64,000 nucleotides of DNA from Mycolicibacterium aubagnense. Its GTDB lineage: Bacteria > Actinomycetota > Actinomycetes > Mycobacteriales > Mycobacteriaceae. The stretch covers positions 4,836,001 to 4,900,000 of the forward strand of contig NZ_AP022577.1 in NCBI RefSeq assembly GCF_010730955.1, in the 5' to 3' direction. The position numbers were made by a program, and so were the translations under genes. Positions 1 through 7,795 of the stretch are shown piece after piece; the stretch's first letter is position 1, and every line of letters starts with the position of its first letter. Below the pieces are notes generated by a model. That model ran no database searches. It saw nothing but the letters and a program-made list of their open reading frames with translations, and was not told the DNA's origin.

Positions 1-202
1 TGTCCGCCAGTGCGGCAACCGAATCCGCCGAACTCACCTCAAGGCCGTACGTGACCACCTCGGGGCGGTCGTCGGTGAAGGCGGTTCGCGCGGTGGAGTA
101 CACCTTGCGCGCTCCGCGGGCCAGCACCTCGTCGACCAGGGCTGCGCCCAGGCCCCGGCGGCCACCCGTTACCAGAACCACCTTGCCTGCTACGTCGGTC
201 AT
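1..202 (-). CDS. SDR-family oxidoreductase, N-terminal part
   Basis: Only the first 67 codons lie in the window; the gene runs off the left edge. The start ATG (202-200) follows an AAAGGAG ribosome site. The protein opens with a Rossmann nucleotide-binding motif of the short-chain dehydrogenase type (VLVTGGRRGLGAAL, about residues 8-21), followed by an acidic stretch that would sit at the cofactor ribose. This supports an NAD(P)-dependent oxidoreductase. The catalytic Ser-Tyr-Lys part is outside the window, so substrate and cofactor preference cannot be judged. A palindrome 23 bases upstream may be the operator for a nearby TetR-type repressor. Confidence 0.85.
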   Translation of the reverse strand, partial: MTDVAGKVVLVTGGRRGLGAALVDEVLARGARKVYSTARTAFTDDRPEVVTYGLEVSSADSVAALAD

Positions 203-224
203 GTCGTGCTCCTTTCAATCTGGC

Positions 225-238
225 TAACGATCTCGTTA
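225..238. promoter_or_regulatory. Palindromic operator candidate upstream of SDR gene
   Basis: TAACGA-TC-TCGTTA is a perfect 6-bp inverted repeat with a 2-bp spacer, placed just upstream of the leftward SDR gene. Its size and position fit a TetR-family operator, but no cognate regulator is visible in the window. The rest of the gap between the SDR gene and the next gene (203-508) holds no gene that I can support. Confidence 0.4.
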
Positions 239-508
239 CTGAGATAGAACCACCAAAGCTGATTGATGTGACCGGCGGTCAGGTGTGGGGTTTGTGACAC
301 TCAAATGCGGAATAGTCCGGCAACGCGCGGCGTTTTGGGGCGCAGCACGTGCGTCTGGCAACGCGTCACGGTCGATGAGGCCGGTTCAGCTACTCGGTGG
401 TGGCTGTTGGGCACGCCTTCACCGTCGTCGACGCTATGCCGATTTCCTGCTGTGTCGCTTCACTTTTCGCGGAGGAAACCCAATCGGCGCATGCTATGAG
501 GTCCTTGT

Positions 509-964
509 CTACGCGCGCGGCGTCGAGAATCGACCGGGGGAGCGGATCGTGACCGGCGGCCGTTGGAGTGCGGCAGACACTTGTGTGCTGACGACCCGTT
601 GTAGCTCTGGCAGGTCTGCCGGTAGTCCGGGGGCGGTTCCTGTCTCGGCGAGCAGGACGACGTCGTTGGCGATGCCGCCGACCGCAACGGAGCCGACCGG
701 GACAAGAAGCGTGGCCGGCAGCAATGCGACTTCCATCTGATCGGGAAAGCGCGACAACGGACCGATGAACCGTCCGGTGATGGTCACGATGGCGATGACG
801 CGTTCCGCCGTGAAATTCTCCGTAGCAACCCGCGGATCAGCTGACGTCGGCAACACGTGGGTCAAAGTGATCGCGGATGTCACAGGCGTACCCGACATGC
901 CTCGATACGTGATGCCCGGCGTCGCAGGCAATTTGGCGAGTGTTTCGGCGATATCAGCCGACAC
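509..964 (-). CDS. Small ADP-ribosyltransferase-like protein
   Basis: 151 aa from a GTG start that has an AAGGGAG site 9 bases upstream; a longer reading frame to 1030 exists but would overlap the preceding gene and lacks such a site. Visible motifs match the R-S-E class of ADP-ribosyltransferases in order: an Arg in TYRGMSG (about residues 18-24), a Thr-Ser strand in VLPTSADPRVAT, and an ARTT-type segment DQMEVALLP in which the Glu is preceded by Gln at position -2 (Q-x-E). It is the last gene of the CpnT-like operon. It lacks a signal peptide or trafficking domain, so if it is a toxin it needs a carrier, or it may be a decayed toxin tip. Function is inferred from motifs only. Confidence 0.55.
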   Translation of the reverse strand: MSADIAETLAKLPATPGITYRGMSGTPVTSAITLTHVLPTSADPRVATENFTAERVIAIVTITGRFIGPLSRFPDQMEVALLPATLLVPVGSVAVGGIANDVVLLAETGTAPGLPADLPELQRVVSTQVSAALQRPPVTIRSPGRFSTPRA

Positions 965-995
965 GCGGCTCTCCCTTCGTCGGGATTGGCCCCGG

Positions 996-1835
996 TTATC
1001 CGGCGCTTGGAACCCATTGGTTTTCAACACCCTGCACGTCGGTCAGGCGGTTGTTGCCCACCACAGCCTCGAACACTCCAGCCTCGACTCGTCCAGCTCC
1101 GATGCGCTCGGCATCAGCGGGGTCATCGCTGAGTACCAGCACCTCGGCGGTTTCACCCACGCGACGCAGTACGCGCACGGGCACACCGTCGACCTGCGCC
1201 GTGAAAATTCGCTCGAAGACTTCGCATTCCGGCAGGCGGACGGTCGCGGACCACGCACGTGGGCGGACTCGTTCGAAACCTGCAGGGCCAGTTTCGGTGA
1301 GCGCCGTCAGGAGTACGGATTCCGCAATGATGTCAGCGAAGAACTCACGACCCTGCCATCGCGCCAACGTGCCCACTATCGGGCTCGGCGGCCGCCAGCG
1401 TTTGGCGCGTACCCAGCCACGGCCGGCCCCCTCGTAGCGCGACAAGCACTTCTGCTCACCGTCGGAACGGATTCGCCAGTACTCGGCGCCATAGGAGAAT
1501 CTCGTGCGGCTCATGCGCCATACCGGGGCCAATGAGTCTCCGTAAAGAAAACCGTAGGGGAAGTCGAGCCAGGGCCGGTCCGAGTCACTCGGCTTGGAGA
1601 ATGTTGCCAGTCGCGGTTGCTCAAACCGGACGACGTCAGCGAAATCCGGGGCGGCGTCGACGCCATACGCCGCCAATAGATCTACAGGCGTCCCCAGCCC
1701 GACTACTGCCGAAGCTTCGGTGACATAGCCGCCAATCTGATCGAGTCCAGATTCTACGATGGCGTGAGATATTGGCGCGGCGAGCAATTTCTGCAATACA
1801 AATCGCTCACTCACGATGGCTCTGGGCGGATTCAT
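996..1835 (-). CDS. Unknown protein of CpnT-like locus
   Basis: 279 aa. The ATG overlaps the stop of the upstream immunity-type gene (TGATG), so the two are translationally coupled. I do not recognise a domain. The middle is rich in aromatic and Arg residues (FPYGFLYGDSLAPVW, then WRIRSDGEQKCLSRYEGAG, about residues 90-140), and the C-terminal half has alternating hydrophobic strands and several Glu/Asp clusters. No signal peptide or membrane segment is seen, so it is probably cytosolic. Its position between an immunity-like gene and the ADP-ribosyltransferase-like gene suggests a role in this toxin locus (adaptor, chaperone or further immunity protein), but this is inference from context. 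Confidence 0.6.
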   Translation of the reverse strand: MNPPRAIVSERFVLQKLLAAPISHAIVESGLDQIGGYVTEASAVVGLGTPVDLLAAYGVDAAPDFADVVRFEQPRLATFSKPSDSDRPWLDFPYGFLYGDSLAPVWRMSRTRFSYGAEYWRIRSDGEQKCLSRYEGAGRGWVRAKRWRPPSPIVGTLARWQGREFFADIIAESVLLTALTETGPAGFERVRPRAWSATVRLPECEVFERIFTAQVDGVPVRVLRRVGETAEVLVLSDDPADAERIGAGRVEAGVFEAVVGNNRLTDVQGVENQWVPSAG

Positions 1836-2359
1836 CAACCACGAACTCCGAACAACGGGCTGCCGTCTTCCCGTCGAAACGACTCTTCAATCTTATCGAC
1901 AGGGGCATGGAGAAGCACGGACAAACGGGTGAGTCGATCAGGCGCCATGAGACGACCTCCACTGCTCACCGCAATAGTCCGGTCGGTCGCATCGACTGAC
2001 GTGTACCGATCGACCCCGTCGAACTCTTGCAATGAGATGCGATGGCCATTGGCCAAGTCTCTGCCTGCTATTGGCCTTGCCAAGATTGGCAACGCCCTGA
2101 CGCTTCTATAGGTGTCCCCAAACCAACCGAGTAGGAAGCGCTCTACGACTGAAGGAGACGCGCCTGAGAATTCAAACACTTCGGGTCCAAGCCTGTCCGA
2201 ACAGGTAACCTGCGTCCATCCGTCTGCCCTGCCACGGACAAAATAACGGAGCTCGCCGCCTAGATTCCAGAAGATATCAGCGTCGCTACCTTCTGTGTTC
2301 CTCGTCAACGAAAATTTGGCAAGGTTCGCCCATTCTTCCAGTTGTCGAGAAATAGACAT
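1835..2359 (-). CDS. TNT immunity factor-like protein (Imm61 type)
   Basis: 174 aa. The ATG at 2359 has a CGGAG site; upstream in-frame codons give an improbable extension. Pattern and length resemble the mycobacterial immunity factor for TNT (Rv3902c, about 176 aa): an N-terminal LEEWANLAKF helix, a strand region with FWNLGGELRYFVRGR, a central ERFLLGWFGDTYRS block, and a C-terminal LSVLLHAPVDKIEESFRREDGSPLF segment. In M. tuberculosis the immunity factor lies directly behind cpnT and neutralises the TNT NAD+ glycohydrolase in the producer cell. Here another gene intervenes, so this may be the second member of an immunity pair or the true partner displaced by one gene. Family assignment is from memory of the pattern. 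Confidence 0.6.
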   Translation of the reverse strand: MSISRQLEEWANLAKFSLTRNTEGSDADIFWNLGGELRYFVRGRADGWTQVTCSDRLGPEVFEFSGASPSVVERFLLGWFGDTYRSVRALPILARPIAGRDLANGHRISLQEFDGVDRYTSVDATDRTIAVSSGGRLMAPDRLTRLSVLLHAPVDKIEESFRREDGSPLFGVRG

Positions 2360-2381
2360 CGACTCCGATTGTCCGTGTCGC

Positions 2382-2945
2382 CTATAGGTGGGATAGGACG
2401 GATTCTGGCATTCCGGCGAGCAACTGCGCATCTAGCTCGTCGTATGTCAAAGGCAACAGATGGTTTGCGGGTTGGATGCCACCGGCACGCAAGATGAAAT
2501 ACCTGCTGGGTTCGGACTTCAGCTCGTACTTGGAAACGTACTTCTCGAGGGATGTCTGTTGGACGCGCGGGTCCAGTCCGGCGTCCTCCCAGGCCCACAT
2601 GATCGGGTCCAGTCGGCAGGACATTCGGAGGCTTTCGCCGACGTTCCAAATGACATACTTCCCGGCGTCGTCGGCATCGGTGAAGAATCCAGATAGGCTC
2701 TCAAGCGGCTCATTGCGGCGTTCGGTGGTTGCGGTCAGGACGTTGTATCCACCGTCGGTCGGCTCAACGATGTACGACGTCCAGTCTGGATATGGATATC
2801 CCCGTCGAAGGTGCAGACGATCCGCTTCCCATACAGGTGCATCGCGCGCAGGCTGGCCAGCATATGTGTAGATGCGCCGCCACTTGTCGTATCGATTGAC
2901 CAGTTCTGCCAGTCGCGGATCGGCGCTCGACTCAGTTCCTGTCAT
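2382..2945 (-). CDS. Candidate immunity protein next to toxin gene
   Basis: 187 aa starting at the ATG at 2945, which has a CGGAGG site; a GTG six bases earlier is in frame but sits on that site. It begins 16 bases after the toxin stop, the classic position for the cognate immunity gene. The protein is acidic and cytosolic with no transmembrane segment. Notable stretches are a Trp/Tyr-rich N-terminal third (DKWRRIYTYAG), a central FTDADDAGKYVIWNVGESLR, and a C-terminal LLPLTYDELDAQLL. I do not recognise a named family with confidence; it is called a candidate immunity protein because of position, size and charge. Confidence 0.6.
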   Translation of the reverse strand: MTGTESSADPRLAELVNRYDKWRRIYTYAGQPARDAPVWEADRLHLRRGYPYPDWTSYIVEPTDGGYNVLTATTERRNEPLESLSGFFTDADDAGKYVIWNVGESLRMSCRLDPIMWAWEDAGLDPRVQQTSLEKYVSKYELKSEPSRYFILRAGGIQPANHLLPLTYDELDAQLLAGMPESVLSHL

Positions 2946-2961
2946 GTCCACCTCCGTGGGT

Positions 2962-5364
2962 TCATTTCGCAGTTGTTTCGCGAATCAGGCGCCATAGTGT
3001 CAGCTCCTCGATCGAAACAGGTCTGCCGGTGTCCAAATCGATGACGGCCCATTGCTGAGCTCCGCCGGGTTGGCCAAATGCCGCTTTGGCGGGTCCGTAT
3101 TCAACCTTCCAATTGAGGCCGTCGGGTATTGGCCGCCCGGTTCCGACAAACGTGTGATAGTCGTTGGCGACTCCAGGCGGCATGGACCGTGTGGAGAGAG
3201 GCGCCCCTTCATCTCCCATAAACCCGCCTCCGTTCGAGCCCAGCCTATCGAGTTGATGCCCGGCGGGAATGTGGTCCGAGAGTGCTGGCGGCCCATCGAA
3301 CCCGTTGTTCGGAGCTTGCCGATCCCAGTCCCATTGCAGACGGCCCTTGTCGTCGACTGTAGTGAACTCGCTCTTGAACTCTGCCTCAGTCCGGCCCGCC
3401 AGCGGGTCGTATCCGTCGGTGACGCTGGGCGGCACACCACCTTCGTGAAGCCGGGCGATGTCGTCTGCGGGGTTCCTCACGTGCTCAAAGGCGCTGTCGG
3501 GTGGGAAGCCGTAGTCGTGGCCCGCAACTGGAGGGGGCGGAGTTGACGGCGGGGGGTTGTCATTGGGCTCAGGCGGCGATGGGTGATTCTCGATTGGGCC
3601 GTCGCTGGCATGTGGGGATTCTGAAGGGGGAGCGGGGTGGTGTTCGCTTGGGCTGCCGTGGTCCACGGGGCTGTGTTCAACGGGCGCCGGTGTGTGCGGC
3701 TCGCCGGGCCCCGTGGGCGAAGTGTGCGGTGCAGGCACCTCGTGTGTCGGCGCTGAGGAGGGTGCAGGCTCCGGCTTCGGTGCGGGCGCAGGTTCCGGCT
3801 TGGGTACTGCAGCCGGAGGCTCCACCGGCGCCTTCCCCGCGGCGGTCGGCCCAGGCGCCGCCTCGGGGACGCCCACCTTGTCCAGGTTGCTGGTGATGTT
3901 CCCGGCCCGGCTGGCTACCTCGTCGGCTCCCGCAGCAGCCGCACCGCCGCGAGACGCGACTGCACCCGTATCGCGTGCGACGGTGCCACCCACCCGCGTC
4001 TCCGTCTCAGCGCCGGCCACGCCGACGCGCGCCGCCCCACCGGCAGCGTCGGCTGCCGGTGCCGCCTCGCCTACGCCGGGGATGATGAGTGACCCGGCTT
4101 GTGCTGCGTTGTAAGCGAGTCCGCGTAATGGGTGACCGTTCTTGAAATCCTCGACGTCGAACATCGACTTGCCGAGATTCGTCAAGTCATTGCGGATGCC
4201 AGGAGTCGCTAGCGCCAGCGGAGCAGTGAAGGGGTCGCCGACCAGCACCGCTTCGCCCAGAGTCTTGCCGGTGTTCAGCCAGGCTTTGCCTGCGCCCTCC
4301 GGGTCGTAGAGGAAGCGGGTCGGATCAAGCTGTTCGAGCCCTTCGGCAGTCTGCGCGACGAATTTGAAGCCGCCTTCAAGTGGATCAACCAGCGCAGTGA
4401 AGTTCATGGATAGCGCGCCGCCGACCTCTGGTCCGAACACCGCGACGAACTCCTTGTTCGCCCACGCTTCCAGCTTGTTGGTCAACCCGTCGAGGTCGTT
4501 GATGCCTTGGCTGACAACCTGATCCATGGCGTTGGCTTCACGCTTCATGTTGTTCAGGACGGTGTCGATGTCGTGGGCGATCTGCTTGATCTTGTCGAGG
4601 GGATTGTGACCCTCGAACATGCCGCCGATAGTGCTGAGAATGCCGCTAAGGCTCAGCTGATGGAGCAGATCTCGGATCGCGTTCTGCGCGTTTTCGACAG
4701 TGGTCGCGAACGAATCGATCTGACCGGCCAGCGCCTGCGCCTGTTTGTCGATGCCGGTCAAGCCGCCACCGATGTCATTGGCGGCCTTTTGCATCTGTGG
4801 CGCTTCTGGAATCTGGAATCCGCCCAGAGTCGTTCCCGCAGTGGTCAACGCGCCCGAACCGCCACTGATCGCCGAGCCGAAGGTCCGCCATGCGGTGGCA
4901 GTCGCTCGCATCTGCGCGGGATCGCCGTCCGGCCACACCCCGCCGACAAAGGCCTCGACAATGCTCCAGCCGATCGGGGCGGCGATGGCACCGCCGAACA
5001 CCGACGGCACGCCCGGTGCTGAGAAGGTACCGGGATCGCCCGGTTTCGCCACGGGCGACTCGCCGCCCCCAACCGTGGAGTGCGCGTTCGCGATTCCGTA
5101 GTTGTAGGCCGACATCTGGATGCCTTGCCCCGCACGCCGTGACGCGTTGACGGCCGACGCTGCCGCGTGCAGCAGTGCGTTCGCCGCATTGGTGTAGCTG
5201 CGGGAAAAGACAAACGCCGCAGCATCATGGCCGAAGCCGGACTCGTGCCTGGACAGGGCGGCCGTCAGCGTCGAAACGGCGCTGGTGACGGCGTTGGATT
5301 CAGCGCCGACCGATGCACCGGCCGAATTGAGCGCCGTCGGGTCGACCGTGATCGGGCCGGTCAC
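2962..5364 (-). CDS. cpnT: CpnT-like toxin with C-terminal TNT (NAD+ glycohydrolase) domain
   Basis: 800 aa; M. tuberculosis CpnT is 846 aa. Layout: an N-terminal WXG100-like helical region (about 1-110), a long Ala/Gly-rich helical channel region (about 115-490), a Pro/Glu/His-rich linker (about 500-625), and a TNT domain (about 677-800). TNT hallmarks are GHQLDRLGSNGGGFM, then DYH at about 735-737 and AFGQPGG with Gln near 765; His-737 and Gln-765 are likely equivalents of the catalytic His792 and Gln822 described for CpnT. The known protein forms an outer-membrane channel and releases a toxin that destroys NAD+. The gene starts 3 bases after the esxE-like stop, so it is coupled to the two Esx-type genes, as in M. 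tuberculosis. The Pro-rich linker is typical of toxin-tip exchange. Confidence 0.85.
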   Translation of the reverse strand: MTGPITVDPTALNSAGASVGAESNAVTSAVSTLTAALSRHESGFGHDAAAFVFSRSYTNAANALLHAAASAVNASRRAGQGIQMSAYNYGIANAHSTVGGGESPVAKPGDPGTFSAPGVPSVFGGAIAAPIGWSIVEAFVGGVWPDGDPAQMRATATAWRTFGSAISGGSGALTTAGTTLGGFQIPEAPQMQKAANDIGGGLTGIDKQAQALAGQIDSFATTVENAQNAIRDLLHQLSLSGILSTIGGMFEGHNPLDKIKQIAHDIDTVLNNMKREANAMDQVVSQGINDLDGLTNKLEAWANKEFVAVFGPEVGGALSMNFTALVDPLEGGFKFVAQTAEGLEQLDPTRFLYDPEGAGKAWLNTGKTLGEAVLVGDPFTAPLALATPGIRNDLTNLGKSMFDVEDFKNGHPLRGLAYNAAQAGSLIIPGVGEAAPAADAAGGAARVGVAGAETETRVGGTVARDTGAVASRGGAAAAGADEVASRAGNITSNLDKVGVPEAAPGPTAAGKAPVEPPAAVPKPEPAPAPKPEPAPSSAPTHEVPAPHTSPTGPGEPHTPAPVEHSPVDHGSPSEHHPAPPSESPHASDGPIENHPSPPEPNDNPPPSTPPPPVAGHDYGFPPDSAFEHVRNPADDIARLHEGGVPPSVTDGYDPLAGRTEAEFKSEFTTVDDKGRLQWDWDRQAPNNGFDGPPALSDHIPAGHQLDRLGSNGGGFMGDEGAPLSTRSMPPGVANDYHTFVGTGRPIPDGLNWKVEYGPAKAAFGQPGGAQQWAVIDLDTGRPVSIEELTLWRLIRETTAK

Positions 5365-5367
5365 AGA

Positions 5368-5655
5368 TCAAGACCACATCTGGTGGTTCTTGCTCGCAGC
5401 GGTCGAGTAGTTCTCGTGGGCGCCCTCAGCGATCTGGCGAAGCCGGGCCAGCGCCTCCCGCATCTCGCGGGCGCCCTCGTCCCACTGCGCCTGAGCCGAC
5501 CGTTCAGCCTCGCCGGCGTCGCCGTACCAGCTGGACCCCAGTCGGGCGACGGAACCGGCCGCCTGCGTCAGATGCGCTTCCAGGTCGCTGTCGAACGCCG
5601 TCATCCGGTCGATGACCGCCGCCAGTGCCGCGGGGTTGACGCTGAACTCGCTCAT
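5368..5655 (-). CDS. esxE: EsxE-like WXG100 protein
   Basis: 95 aa with a W-x-G turn (WYG, residues 43-45) between two amphipathic helices, the WXG100 hairpin fold. The ATG overlaps the stop of the upstream esxF-like gene (TGATG). In M. tuberculosis EsxE and EsxF form a dimer made from the cpnT operon and needed for CpnT surface placement and toxin release; gene order here (esxF, esxE, cpnT) is the same. A long in-frame extension upstream exists in the reading frame but overlaps the esxF-like gene completely, so the internal ATG is chosen. Confidence 0.85.
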   Translation of the reverse strand: MSEFSVNPAALAAVIDRMTAFDSDLEAHLTQAAGSVARLGSSWYGDAGEAERSAQAQWDEGAREMREALARLRQIAEGAHENYSTAASKNHQMWS

Positions 5656-5957
5656 CAGAGGCCCGACCCCGCGATGTGGGCGCCTCCGTCGGCATCGGTG
5701 CTCGCGTACCGCGCCGCCGCATCGTTGAGCAGTGCCGACATGCGGCTGAGGCCAGCGACCACCTGGGACGCGCCTTCGTGCCATTCCTTCCAGACGTCCG
5801 CGTATGCCGAGGCGGCGGAGCCCGTCCATCCGGTGCCCATGAGACCGGACACGTCGTTGTCCAGCGACGTGATCCCGGTCCGGAGTCCGTCGGCGACAGT
5901 CGCCAGTTCGTGTGACACCGCCACCAACTCGGACGGTTCGACCTGTAACTCGGCCAT
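5655..5957 (-). CDS. esxF: EsxF-like WXG100 protein
   Basis: 100 aa, first gene of the toxin operon. It has a W-x-G motif (WTG, residues 44-46) followed by the helix AASAYADVWKEWHEGA, as in EsxF. Predicted partner of the next gene product in a four-helix heterodimer exported by a type VII system. No ESX core secretion genes (eccC, mycP, eccD) are in the window, so export must use a system elsewhere in the genome, as for the M. tuberculosis locus. The promoter must lie in the 274-base gap shared with the divergent mscS-type gene. Confidence 0.85.
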   Translation of the reverse strand: MAELQVEPSELVAVSHELATVADGLRTGITSLDNDVSGLMGTGWTGSAASAYADVWKEWHEGASQVVAGLSRMSALLNDAAARYASTDADGGAHIAGSGL

Positions 5958-6231
5958 GCGATACCCCCAACGCGATTGGCTGACGGTTGGAGCTTACCGA
6001 GGACCCTAGGGGGCCGCTGACGCGAATTTCGTTGTCGTTCACAGGTATCGGACAGGCGACTGTCGGATTTCTGACAGGAACGGCGACCGAAGTGCGCTGG
6101 CGGTGTGAGCCAGGCTACGACCAGCGCGGCCCACCGACTGGATCTCGCGACGCGACAAAGATGCTGGTCCCGGCTGCAACGAGGAATCGCCGTGGCCAGG
6201 GGATTCCACGGCCTCTCGTAGGGTCGAAACC

Positions 6232-7188
6232 GTGCATGTCTACCAACTGGCGTTCGAATGGACGGATACGAACCGACACTGGCTGATCGAGGTCCCGATC
6301 CGGATCGTGTCCTACGGCGTCATCGCCCTGATCGCACGGTTGGCGCTGCACCGCGTAATCGACCGCGTCACGACCGGGCGGGCCGGCAAGACCATGGCCG
6401 TTGACGACGAGTCGCAAGCCAACCGTCCGCCGTTGCTGCGCTACCTGCGCGACCGGACGGCGTCGTCCAACGCCCGCAAGGCCGCCGAGCGGCGCCGCCA
6501 GCGTGCCCACACCATCGGCTCGGTGCTGAAGTCGACGGTGTCGATCCTGCTGCTGGTGTGGCTCGTCCTCGCGATCCTGAGCGTCCTGGGCGTGAACATC
6601 GCCCCGTTCATCGCGTCGGCCGGTGTGGTCGGCCTCGCGATCGGCTTCGGTGCGCAAAACTTGGTGCGCGACTTCGTCAGCGGCATCTTCATGCTGCTCG
6701 AGGATCAGTACGGCGTCGGTGACAGCGTCGACCTCGGCGACGTGACCGGCGAGGTGCAGAGCGTCGGCCTGCGCATCACCACCGTGCGCGACGGCGACGG
6801 CACTCTCTGGTACGTCCGCAACGGCGAGATCAAGCGCGTCGGCAACATGAGCCAGGATTACGCTGTTGCGCACGTTGAGGTTCCGGTCGCGCTGACTGCG
6901 GACCTCGACCGGGCCGAGCAGGTGGCCATCGAGGCGGCCGAGTCGGCCATCACTGATCCGGCGATCTCCGACAACGTGCTGGGCGATCCGGAAATGCTTG
7001 GCATCCAGGAACTCTCGCCTGATCTGCTCATCCTGCGGATGACGGTCAAAACCAAGCCGAACACCCAAGGTGCGGTGCAGCGCCGGCTTCGCCGCGAGAT
7101 TCTGCGCGCCTACGACGAACACGACATCGCACTGCCGTACCCGCAGGGGCGTTTCCACGCCGTGGTGGGTGGTCGGGCCACGGAGTAG
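6232..7188 (+). CDS. MscS-family mechanosensitive ion channel
   Basis: 318 aa with a GTG start (VHVYQLAFEWTD). Two or three transmembrane helices come first (about residues 18-45 and 102-150), followed by the MscS pore-helix signature rich in Gly/Ala, GVVGLAIGFGAQNLVRDFVSG (about 132-152, read as TM3), then the beta domain EDQYGVGDSVDLGDVTG and a C-terminal alpha/beta domain. These channels open under membrane tension and release solutes during hypo-osmotic shock. Monocistronic; it ends in a strong bidirectional terminator. An arginine-rich cytoplasmic loop (about 75-100, RKAAERRRQRAH) lies between the first helices. Confidence 0.9.
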   Translation: MHVYQLAFEWTDTNRHWLIEVPIRIVSYGVIALIARLALHRVIDRVTTGRAGKTMAVDDESQANRPPLLRYLRDRTASSNARKAAERRRQRAHTIGSVLKSTVSILLLVWLVLAILSVLGVNIAPFIASAGVVGLAIGFGAQNLVRDFVSGIFMLLEDQYGVGDSVDLGDVTGEVQSVGLRITTVRDGDGTLWYVRNGEIKRVGNMSQDYAVAHVEVPVALTADLDRAEQVAIEAAESAITDPAISDNVLGDPEMLGIQELSPDLLILRMTVKTKPNTQGAVQRRLRREILRAYDEHDIALPYPQGRFHAVVGGRATE

Positions 7189-7196
7189 TGCCCTGG

Positions 7197-7224
7197 GCTC
7201 CCCGAACATCATTGGTCGGGGAGC
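7197..7224. terminator. Bidirectional hairpin terminator
   Basis: GCTCCCCGA and TCGGGGAGC form a perfect 9-bp stem with a 10-base loop, between the convergent mscS-type and GreA/GreB-C genes. There is no T-tract, which is common for mycobacterial terminators. Confidence 0.7.
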
Positions 7225-7226
7225 GG

Positions 7227-7592
7227 TCAGCGCCCGGCGGTCTCCTGCGGATTCACGCTGTCGACGGCCAGGACCGTGATCGCCATGCTCCGCCCGGATT
7301 CTGTCATGTATCTCCGGGTTTCGCCGACGTGAGCGGCGACGAGCGCCTTTCCTAGCGGGCACTCCACGGAGCAGGTGTCACCGAGCGGCTTGGCGTCGGC
7401 GGGCAGGACGAGCTGGAAGACGTCGATGTCGTCCGGGTCGCCGTTGAACGACACGGTGACCCATGCGCCCGGCACGGCCTGACCGTCGAGGATCAGCCCG
7501 TCGCGCGCATCGATTGTGTTGGTGGATGAGGTTTCTCGCGGGTGCCGGTCTGCGATGACCGCACCGTGTTGTTCAGCGGCATTCGATGACAC
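7227..7592 (-). CDS. GreA/GreB C-terminal domain protein
   Basis: About 121 aa if started at GTG 7592; the frame is open to GTG 7688 but the extra N-terminal residues are low-complexity and no clear ribosome site is seen at either, so the start is uncertain. The C-terminal 80 residues fit the GreA/GreB C-terminal fold: VPGAWVTVSFNGDPDDIDVFQLV, then ECPLGKALVAAHVGETRRY, the place of the SPLG-A-L motif. The N-terminal coiled coil that reaches into RNA polymerase in true GreA is missing, so this is not a standard transcript-cleavage factor; it resembles stand-alone Rnk-like or CarD-like polymerase-binding modules. Cytosolic, single gene. Confidence 0.7.
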   Translation of the reverse strand: MSSNAAEQHGAVIADRHPRETSSTNTIDARDGLILDGQAVPGAWVTVSFNGDPDDIDVFQLVLPADAKPLGDTCSVECPLGKALVAAHVGETRRYMTESGRSMAITVLAVDSVNPQETAGR

Positions 7593-7795
7593 CGGGTGTG
7601 GGGGTGAAACCCTTGACGCGGTGTTCGGGTGAATTACAGCGTCCACACTTGTCACTATCCGCCGCGACGCAGGCGGTGGCTGACGCACGCGGGCTTGTTT
7701 GCCGTGATGTCACGTGATGTACGTCCGGGTGTCAGGCGAACGGGGTGAAAACTGCTGCGGCGTTGTTGTCATAGCCCGGGCGTAGCGTCCGTCAC

